Below, one piece after another: positions 55,963-64,000 of a stretch of 64,000 nt of DNA. The position numbers and the translations under genes were made by a program. The notes under the pieces were generated by a model, which was not told the DNA's origin, did not search any database, and saw only the letters and a list, made by a program, of their open reading frames with translations. Each line of letters begins with the position of its first letter. Within the stretch, counting starts at the first letter, position 1. Source of the DNA: Bettongia penicillata ogilbyi (taxonomy: Eukaryota; Chordata; Mammalia; Diprotodontia; Potoroidae); the NCBI GenBank assembly GCA_023548195.1, contig JAJHZJ010000336.1, positions 4,506,704 through 4,570,703 of the forward strand. Reading direction: 5' to 3'.

Positions 55963-56644
55963 TAATAATAACAAAACACAAGAAACAATCATACAAATGG
56001 AAATACCATTCCAAATAACTACAAAATGCATAAAATATCTGGTGATCAACCTCCCAAAGCACACAAAATACTTGTTCAATTACAAAGTGCTCCTTAAAGA
56101 AATAAAGAACAAGTTAAATAGCTAGACAAATATTCGATGCTCATGCCCAGGCTATTCCAATATGATAAAAATTATAATACTACCAGAACTAATTTAAACT
56201 TTTAATGCTATACTAATCAAATTATCAAGGAGATATATTGCAGAACTTGGTAAAGTGATAACAATATTCATCTGGAAAAACAACAGATTTAAAGTATCAA
56301 GGGAAATAATGGAAAGACTTAAGGATGAAGGATGAATAGCACTTTCAGACCTCAAAGTATGTTATAAAGTAGCTGTATCAAAACCACCCAAATAACTTAT
56401 AGTGGTTAAATAGAGAAATAGCTCATTGGAACAGAATAGATCAAGGAGATTCAGAAACAATAGGACTTAATAATCCAGCATTTGATAAAGTAGAAAACAT
56501 AAATTACCTAGGGAAGAACTCCTTATTTTGATTTTAAAAATTTCTTGGAGAACTGAAAGCAATCTGGCAGAAATTAGACTTAGATCAACATCTTACAACA
56601 CACTCCATAATGTATTCTAGATAGATATGAGATCTTAATATTAA

Positions 56645-56815
56645 GTGACGACTCTTGTCTTGCCACTGAACTTCAATGATGCTGGAAGAGAGAAATCAGG
56701 ATGATGACTTTAAGCAACTCTGCCCCATTTAAATCTAATTCATAAGCAAGTCAAGACATCATCCCATGATGTCACTGGTCCTCTTCAAAAATGAAGGATA
56801 AAGAACAACAACAAT
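56645..56815 (+). mobile_element. LINE/SINE 3' tail fragment in the L1
   Basis: 'aagcaagtcaagacatcatcccatgatgtcactggtcctcttcaaaaatgaaggat' is the terminal part of the element family seen at 59.8-62.0 kb, followed by ACAACAACAA. Confidence 0.7.
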
Positions 56816-57984
56816 TAAAAATTGTAATGGAAATAAATCATATATCTCTCATATCTATGAGTAGAAGAAGATGTAGTCAGCCAAATAAGAGATAGAGACA
56901 GTTACAAAAGATGAAATAGATAATTTTGATCACTTGAAACTGAAGAGGTTTTGTACAAAAAACAATAATGCATCTGTGATAAGAAAGGAAGTGGACAAAT
57001 GAGGGAAAAATCTTTGCATCAAATTTCTCTAATAAGGTTTGATATCCAAGATATATGCTAATTAATAGAAATACTTAATAGAAATTAATTAATACATAAT
57101 TAAAAGAAATACATAAGATTAATGGCCATCCTTAATAGGTAAATGGTCAAAGGATAAGAACAAATAGTTTTTAAAACAATTGCAAAGAATTTAAAACCAC
57201 ATGAAAAATGACAAAAACTGGCAACAGTCAATGTTGGAAGAATTAGGGAAAGATAGACACATTGATCCATAGTTGATGGAGCTGTGAAATGGTGTGACTA
57301 TTTTGAAAAGTGATTTAAAGTTATGAAAATTAAGGCACTAAAATGTCCATTCTCTTTAATTAGAGACTCTTTTACTGGACTTATTTCCCAAGAAAACCAT
57401 TGATAGAAAAAAGTCCCCATATACTCCAAAATATTTATAGTAGCATTTTTTTGTGAAACCTAAGAATTGGAATCAAAGCAGATATCAATCAACTAATGAA
57501 ATTGTGCTATGTAAATAATACTAAGTTATATAAAATGGTATCTGAGATGAATACAAAGAACTATGAAGAGCTCTATATCAACTAATGTAAGCTGGAGTAA
57601 GCAGAGCCAAGGAAACAATATACCAGTAACTATAACAATGTAAGTGGAAAGAATGGCACACACACCAAAAACTAATATCACAATTATAAAGATCAAGCAG
57701 TACTCAAATGAAGAGATACGAAAAGATATTCCCAATCTACCTCTTCTTGGCATTGGGAGGTCCACAAGTGTTGCACATTGCATATGTTTTTGGGTTTTTT
57801 CCATGTATTGATCAGTTGTGCTGAGGTTATTTTTTTTTCCTTTCTAGAAGAATACTATTTGTCATATGGGACAGCTTTCTGGGAAGGCAAGGAAGAGGGG
57901 TACATGGGACACTATGTTGATGCAGGAAACAGAAAATATTGATAAAAGCTTAGTTTTAAAAAGAAAGGTACTTTTGATTATATT

Positions 57985-58980
57985 AAGGAAGAGTCTTTCT
58001 TTCCACAATTTTTGATAATTGGAATGAGTGCTATATTTTTTCAAAGGCTTTTTCTGCATCTACTTATATAATCATGTAATATTTATTTTTGTTATTAATA
58101 TGATTTATTATACTTATAGTTTCCCTAATATTGTACCATTCTTGCATTCATAGTATAAATGGAACCTGGTCATAGAGAATAATTTTTGGATAAGTTGCTG
58201 TTGCATCTTTGCCAATATTTCATTTCATGTTTTTACATTAATATATTCATTAGTTATCTTGGCCTCTAGTTTTTTGGGGAGATTTTTTTCTGTCTTATGC
58301 TATCTTGTTGTTATATCAGGTCAGTATCTGCTTCATAGAAAGAGTTTGGTATGGTGCCTGTTGTTTTTCTGAACAGGTTACCTGAAATAGGAATGATTGT
58401 TCTTCAAATATTTTACAAAATATTGTAAGTACATTTGTGCCAATTTCCCCCCACTTTGGAAATACTTATGACTTGCTCAGTTTCCCTTTCTGAGATTGCC
58501 TTGTTTAAATTCTCTCTATCCTATTTTCTTAATCTGAGTATTTTACATTTTTGTAAATATATTCATCTAGTTAATTCAAGTTTTAACTGGATATATTAGT
58601 TTCTGTTAATTTTCTTTATTCTACATTCATTTTGAATTTCCCTTTTTTTTGTTAATTCGGTTTCCTCTCTCATTTTATGTTTCTCTGCATCTCCTCTCTT
58701 TGTTCAAATTAACTGTTTATCTACTTTATTGGTCTTTGTAAAAAAAATCAGTTTAGTTATCATCTCAATGGTCTTTTTGTTTTCAATTCTTTTTATCTCT
58801 TCCTTGATTTTTAGAATTCCAATCATTTGGCAGTTACTAATTTGCTCATTTTCTAGGTTTTTGAAACTATGTTCCAGTAATTAGTTTTCTCTTTCTCTAT
58901 TTTGTTAATATACGTTAGGGAAATAAATATCCCTTACATTTTATCATATTGTCTTATTACCAATGATCTCTCAACTGTCA
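57985..58980 (-). mobile_element. L1 ORF2 fragment
   Basis: 'gtaccattcttgcattcatagtataaatggaacctggtcatag', 'tattcattagttatcttggcctctag' and 'tcatagaaagagtttggta' are antisense L1 RT landmarks. No open frame. Confidence 0.75.
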
Positions 58981-58984
58981 AATC

Positions 58985-61342
58985 TTTTTTTTTTCAGCCC
59001 TCATCCTTTTTTCTCTCTCCAATGAGGTAAAATCCTCAAGGTAAAATTTCAATTCTTGTCTTTTTACTTCTCTAACTTTTTTTGGATACTCTTTAAATTT
59101 CCATCGTCCTCCAATGTCCCACTCCAAATCACCTGTCCCTTCTACAATGATCTCTGAAATGCCCTTACTATAATTAACAAGTGTCCTTTCATTTTAGACC
59201 TCTTCTTCTCTTGTTCCTTCCATCTTCTGGTACTCACTGAGCCCTGGCTCCCCTAGAGTATGGTATTTCTCTGGCCTTCTTTTTCAGTACTGATTGTACC
59301 TTCTCTAACACTTTCTTCTCCCCTTCCCCACCACTGATCCCACTGGAGAAATCAAAATACTTCCTGCTCCCTGTTGTCATTCCAGATACTTCCTCTACCA
59401 AAATCACTCAGCAACATCTCCTCCTTTGAGGTTCAAGATACCCAACTCAACTCAGATCCCAGTGGGAGTTATATACTAAATCTCCAGGATATTCTCTCTC
59501 CTTTGTACCTGAATCATGGTTATCCTCACACCTCAACTCTCAAATTCATTCTCGGGATTTTAATATACATATTGATAATCCCTCAAATATTTTAACTGCT
59601 CAGTTCTTCAATCTACTCAACTCTCAAGACCTACTGCTCTACTACACCTCAGCTCCACAGAATAATTATAGCCTTGACCTTTTTATCACTTTCAAGTGTC
59701 CTACTTCTATGTGTAAGAACTCCAAAGTTTTTTTATCTGATCATCTGATCATAATTTTTATCATTCTATCTCTCCTTACACTGTATTACTCTAACACCTA
59801 TTCTAATGGTTGCCTTAGAGTGATTATCAATGGTAACAGTTTCTCTTTCCCTCCCAGCTTCACTTAGTTATTTTTTTCCATCATTAAAAGGGCTATTCCC
59901 CAACCACTTCTTAAAGAGGCCTCTTCACTCCGTGGACATTACCTCCCTCTAAGTGAATACCTGAAAAGGCCAAGATCCCACATTGCATCCGGGGCTATCT
60001 CTAGTCATCCTGATGAATATCTGGTCACTGGATCCAGATGGCTCAGGAGGAGAAAGTGAGGCTGGTGACCTTGCACAGCCCTCCTTCACTCAAAACAAAG
60101 TCCAGTGCAAGTCATGTCATCATTTCTCTGATGTCATGGTCTTCTTCAAAAATGAAGGATGAACACAACAGCCTCAAATCCCTCTACTCTTCAATAATTT
60201 CCCAGGTCATCACTCCTGCTCAGGATACACTTTCTTTTTTCAATCTTGACTGGTGAACCCATTCAACTCTATGCCAGCTTCTACCCTCAAACCTCTTGCT
60301 CACTCTGACCTATTTCCACTTCTACCTTGCCAAACCCTAATTTGGGATTATTCTTAATATCTGCCTCCTTTGTTTCTAATAATACACTGCTGAAAAAGGT
60401 AGAAGAAAATCACAAAACTGTGCTGACTCGGTCCTCTATAAATTAAAGTTTAATTCTCAACCATGTTCCCATTGCAGCAAGATAATCCCTACCTCCTTGT
60501 TTGATAGTCTATTCCACTAACCACATTGGCTGTTCAAAACCTTCTTTTATCTTTTCTATCCTCCTACAACAACCCTTCTGTCCATTCTCCCAACTGAAGA
60601 CCTCACCTCATGCTTTGCTGAATAAAAAACCCCAACAACTTTTTCCATTTACCATAAGCTCTATTTCTATCCCATTCTTCTTAAATCCCCCTGACATTAT
60701 CCACTACTAGCTCCTACTTTACTCTCTGATGAAAAGGTAACTTTTCTGTTTGCCAAGGACAACCGCTCTAGAGACACATACTCTTGATCTCATCGCTTCT
60801 CATATTCTCCAGAAGATTGCTCCCACTCTCATTCCTTCTTTTTCTTTCTCTGTCTTTCTCTAATTACTATCAATGCCCAAGTCTTACTCATTCTTATATA
60901 ACAATGACTAGATCCTTCTTTCTCTGTTAGTTATTGTCCTATATTTCTCTTCCCCCTTCTCAGATAAACTCCTTGAAAAATGCTGTCTGAGCTCAGTGTT
61001 TCCATTTCCTTTTCTCTCTCTAATTCTCTGCAATCTGGTTTCCTACTTCATTATTCAATTGAAATTTTTCTCTCCAAAGTTACTAATGATTGCTTAATTA
61101 TGAAGTCTAATGGTCTTTTCTAATTCCTCATCCTCCTTGACTTTTCTGCTTCATTTGACAGTACTGAGCACACTCCAGGCTACTCTCTTCTCTCTGGGTT
61201 TCCTTGACATTACTCTCTTTTAGCTCTTCTGTTTTTCTGATCGCTCCTTAATCACTTTTGCCACACCCTCATTCACTCTTATCCAATAACTCTCAGTGTC
61301 TCATAAGGCTCTTTCCTAGGCCCTCTTATCTTTTCTCTCTGT
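58985..61342 (+). mobile_element. L2 LINE, endonuclease and RT, split by another LINE tail
   Basis: At 59550-59720 one frame reads RDFNIHIDNPSNILTAQFFNLLN...LDLFITFKCPT, the end of an L2 APE endonuclease domain (the NIH and final-domain D landmarks are visible). RT pieces follow at 60990-61160 ('ctgcaatctggtttcc', 'ttattcaattgaaatttttctctccaaagttactaatg'). Interrupted at about 59826-60170. Heavily decayed. Confidence 0.8.
59826..60170 (+). mobile_element. LINE 3' end whose tail is shared with the SINEs
   Basis: Begins in non-SINE sequence shared with 61640-62015 ('gtaacagtttctctttccc', 'cttcttaaagaggcc', 'gaatacctgaaaaggccaag'), then enters the 185-base tail that SINEs at 4.7, 20.6 and 26.6 kb carry ('catcctgatgaatatctggtcactggatcc' to 'gaaggatgaacacaac'). 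Probably RTE-clade, by analogy with marsupial SINE partners. Confidence 0.7.
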
Positions 61343-61344
61343 AG

Positions 61345-62015
61345 CACCCTTTTTGGGGCCCTTCCACCAAATGGGCACTCATGCTTTTAGATTGGATGCC
61401 TCAAAAGGGATCTGCTACTATTCTTAGTGTCCTATGGATGAGCCTGAGGATTTAGAGATTCTTATACTATTGCTCCAGATCCTATACCAATGTGCTTCCT
61501 ATTAAATATCATCCAGTTGAACTTCTGATTTCATTCTCTAAGGCCAAGCCTTCAACCCAATTCACTTGGGATTTCAGAGATTGGACAACAGTAGCTGCTC
61601 AAGCACCACTTAACGGTAATTTTGGGGGCCCTCCAGGCTCAGAGTGAATATAAATAGTAACTATTTCTCTTTTGGCCAGCAACTCTGAGGGTCTTCCCCT
61701 CCCAGTTTGACTTTTTTTTAATTAAAGGAACCCTCACTTCTTAAAGAGGCTCATTCACTAAATGGGCATTGCCTCACTCAAAATGAGAACATGAAAAGAC
61801 CTTAGCCTAAAAGGGCCAAGGTCAGGTCTCCCACTGCATTCTGGGCCATCTCCAGTTGTCCTGACCACTGGACCCAGACCGCTCTGGAGGAGAAAATGAG
61901 GCTGGTGACTTTGCACAACTCTCTGTCACTCAGATCCAAGTCAATTGTAAGTCATGTCATCATCCCCCTGATATCATGGCCCTCTTCGAGAATGAAGGAC
62001 AAACTACAACCATTC
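61345..62015 (+). mobile_element. Longer copy of the SINE-partner LINE 3' end
   Basis: Same shared order as 59826-60170 but reaching about 300 bases further upstream. It ends 'ctcttcgagaatgaaggacaaactacaacc'. No clear protein motif is visible, so the LINE clade (RTE suspected) is inference. Confidence 0.6.
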
Positions 62016-62184
62016 AATCAGTTTGTAGAAAAAGAATTTAGTCAGAAAACAAAAGCTGGAGGCATGCTCTTTTCTTAGATACAGAAGGTCCCTGGGGAGA
62101 GTAGGCTCAAATTTAAAATACAAGGGCTGTTGAAACATCAGTGTAGAGAACACATCTGGCAAAGGGGTACTTCTGCACTGGGCC

Positions 62185-62390
62185 TGAAGTCAGGAAGACT
62201 CATCTTCTCAAACACTAGCCATGTGATCCTGGGCAAGTCACTTAACCCTATTTGCCTCAGTTTCCTCATCTTTAAAATGAACTGAAAAAAGAAATGGAAA
62301 ACCACTCTATAAATTTGCCGAGAAAACTCAAATGGGGTCATTAAGAGTTGGACACAACTGGAATGACTGAACAACAAACAATGAAATCTG
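62185..62390 (+). mobile_element. SINE with RTE/BovB-like tail
   Basis: 'gatcctgggcaagtcacttaaccctatttgcctcag' then 'gaaatggaaaaccactctataaatttgcc' and 'gggtcattaagagttggacacaactg', the tail known from RTE/BovB-driven SINEs, ending in ACAACAAACAA. A different tail type from the SINE at 20.6 kb. Confidence 0.82.
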
Positions 62391-62399
62391 AACTCCGGA

Positions 62400-63735
62400 C
62401 CCTCAAAGTCCTTTTCTCCCTTCTTGGAGTCTTTACCAAGTTCCATGTATGTGTAACTCCTTACTTGGTGGGTGGCCCAGCTAGGTCTTGATAGTCTGTG
62501 CTTCTGTTGAGTATATGTCTTCTCTTCATTATCAAGGGAAGATGGTGCCCTCCTTAGGTTATCTTCAGCCAAAGCCACTTCTGCTGGTGTTAGATGCCAT
62601 TGCTTTGTTGGCTCCTCTGGTTGCTGGTACCATCTCTTTGTGAGATTGCTCTCTGATCATGTCTGCCTCAGAATATTCTTGCCTAAGATCAGGAAAGAAC
62701 CAACATCAGAAACACAAGAGACCATACGCTCATGGTTTGCAGCCTGTTTAGGAGGAAAGGTACCCCGAGCTAATCCTTCCTAGAGTTCACAGTCCTGTAA
62801 TTCTAAAAACTCTTCCATTAAGTGCAGAAGTTTGCCTCATTTTTCTGACTCATTTATGAATGCCTTGTGTTGTAGTAATCTAGTCACACAACTGGTCCAA
62901 ACTCCCCATGTCTCTTCCCCAGGGGGACATGGGCACCTTCCTAAGAAGTTTCCAAACTCCAGTCTATGATTTCCCTGTGGTAGAAGACATTCAGACTGCA
63001 CCATGAATTTGGAAGCGTAAAGGATTCTCAGTATCTTTGATTGTTCCACAAATATCTTTCCCAGGGTCAATATTGAAAATCTGCCTTTGGATACTCCCTC
63101 TCTGATTAAGAGCATTTTGATATTATAAATGAAAAGAACACAGAAATTGAAAATGAATGTTTCAAAATAACAAAGAACAAGCTTGGCTCTAAAGAGGAGA
63201 TATGAAAAGATATTTCTCCCCATTCCTTGGCAGAGATGGGGGTGGAACACAATATGTGTGCAATATTGTATATATTGTCAGGTTTTTATTTTAAATGCAT
63301 TGATCAGTTTTTATTTCTATTCTAAAAATTCCATCATAAAGGATGTCTCTATGGGAGGGACAAGGAAGAGCTATATGGGAAATTTAGACAATGTAAAAAA
63401 TAAAAGATAGCTATAAAAATTCATTTTTTAAAAAAAGTTTTGACTCTCAGTAGCATTCTCTCATTCTCAATAAAAGACCCAGTATTGAGTCTCCAAATAT
63501 TCTCTGAAGGTATTATCTTTCTAGATGTATTTTTCTGTCATAGGTTTTGTCCATTCCTTCCTATCTTTGAATGACTGTTTCATATCTCCCCATTATATCT
63601 ATAGCATCCCCCAGAATACTCTTAATATTCTTCTTGCTTAAGTCATAAGGAATTCCTTTAACTATCAGTGCTCTATCTGGCTCTTGGTACATTACTATAC
63701 AGCAGTGCTCTAAATATTCAACATTCCTACTTAAA
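62400..63735 (-). pseudogene. PNMA-like (Ty3/gypsy gag-derived) coding fossil
   Basis: Reading leftwards, the N-terminal part (about 63713-63560) gives LEHCCIVM, then RALIVKGIP, then GRY. This keeps the PNMA pattern LE..C..M.....RAL.V.GIP with exact spacing. Further on (about 62950-62900) FLGRCPCPPGEETWGVW keeps the start of the PNMA capsid domain, F.GR....PGEET..W. Between the two landmarks lie 709 bases; removing the L1 tail inserted at about 63165-63420 leaves about 450, or 150 codons, close to the spacing in PNMA proteins. Stops and frame changes break it. It may be an LTR-element gag or a dead PNMA gene; no protease or pol part was found. Confidence 0.75.
63165..63420 (+). mobile_element. 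Old-type L1 3' end inserted in the PNMA-like fossil
   Basis: 'gatatgaaaagatatttctccccattccttggcagag', 'gcaatattgtatatattgtcagg', 'gggagggacaaggaagagctatatggg', then an A-rich end. Matches 57700-57960. The left boundary is approximate and I see no clear target duplication. Confidence 0.75.
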
Positions 63736-63809
63736 TAGTAGATATCACCTCCCTTATTCATAATGGACAGAATAATAAAAAAGATATCAGTGCCTAATTC
63801 ATGCATAGT

Positions 63810-64000
63810 TGTTTACTTATTTTAAAGTCACTGATATAATTTATAAGCCAAATATATCAACAAAACAAGCTATCCAATAATATCCTGGAAACAAGATGGA
63901 AGAAAAAAAGTTAATTTGTCCCCCATATAGCCTTACAATACTATAGTTTCCATGATGGATGGCCCAGATGAGTTCCCCTCTGTAGTGTTCTCTAGGAGAC
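63810..64000. other. Right edge, nothing recognised
   Basis: The open frame of the PNMA-like fossil extends to 63806; beyond it no feature is recognised. 'gaaacaagatggaag' at 63889 is too short to call. Confidence 0.4.

Larger units (their letters stand above)
50470..57965 (+). mobile_element. Old L1 ORF2 and 3' UTR in four pieces
   Basis: Pieces: 50470-50716, 53730-55139, 55963-56640 and 56816-57965. They run through the endonuclease/RT linker ('ctagaacatggag...actatactgcaataaa'), then RT (54878-55081 encodes SLLFPLIFDIVLKNPT...LFLFVDNMMVYLENP) and ORF2 C-terminus into an old-type 3' UTR. The RT signature FADD reads FVDN here. Interrupted by HAL1 copy C, a Tigger1-like transposon and a LINE tail. 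Confidence 0.85.

Noticed and set aside
3000..62300. tRNA genes suggested by GAGTTCAAATC-type B boxes
   Set aside because: Each lies in the head of a tRNA-derived SINE with a LINE-like or CORE body, not in a cloverleaf-forming gene.
62837..63250. 137-codon minus-strand frame as an intact gene
   Set aside because: Its first third reads through the inserted L1 tail; only the last part is PNMA-like.

Overview
This is a stretch of mammalian nuclear DNA, most likely from a marsupial. The sequence supports this in three ways. It is crowded with L2/CR1, L1 and CORE/MIR-type repeats. It carries marsupial-style tRNA-derived SINEs that begin with GGGGCAGCTAGGTGG. It also holds ORF1-only L1 relatives (half-L1, HAL1) whose reading frames are still open. 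I cannot tell an American from an Australian marsupial by eye.

The only cellular gene part I recognise is the first coding exon of BTRC (beta-TrCP1, the substrate-binding F-box/WD40 subunit of an SCF ubiquitin ligase). It lies on the minus strand at 42835-42882 in a CpG island (about 42290-43260) and has a clean GTGAG splice donor. BTRC is therefore transcribed leftwards: 1-42834 is its first intron, and 43.3-64 kb is upstream, intergenic DNA. The island carries sites that look like ZNF143, CTCF, NF-Y, Sp1, ETS, RFX (X-box) and YY1 motifs.

Layout. 1-2.6 kb: minus-strand L2 split by a short L1. 3.7-6.1 kb: L1 and L2 on the minus strand with a SINE. 6.1-12.0 kb: an old HAL1 with a young full-length HAL1 (copy A, intact 368-codon ORF1) nested in it. 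12.8-15.7 kb: a second young HAL1 (copy B, broken ORF1). 15.8-16.1 kb: a 7SL RNA pseudogene. 16.2-42.2 kb: intronic L1, L2, L3, MIR and SINE debris, a four-element nest at 26.1-27.5 kb, and a Tc1-type transposon fossil at 37.1-38.2 kb. 42.3-43.4 kb: the BTRC promoter. 46-59 kb: L1 and L2 fragments in both orientations, invaded by HAL1 copy C (open 364-codon ORF1) and a Tigger1-like transposon. 59-62 kb: an L2 with copies of the LINE whose 3' end is shared with the SINEs. 62.4-63.8 kb: a minus-strand PNMA-type gag fossil, interrupted by an L1 tail.

The most notable contents are the three structurally complete HAL1 copies with target-site duplications, the PNMA-like gag fossil, the internally deleted Tigger1 relative and the BTRC promoter architecture. 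Family names come from recognised sequence and protein motifs; no database search was possible.
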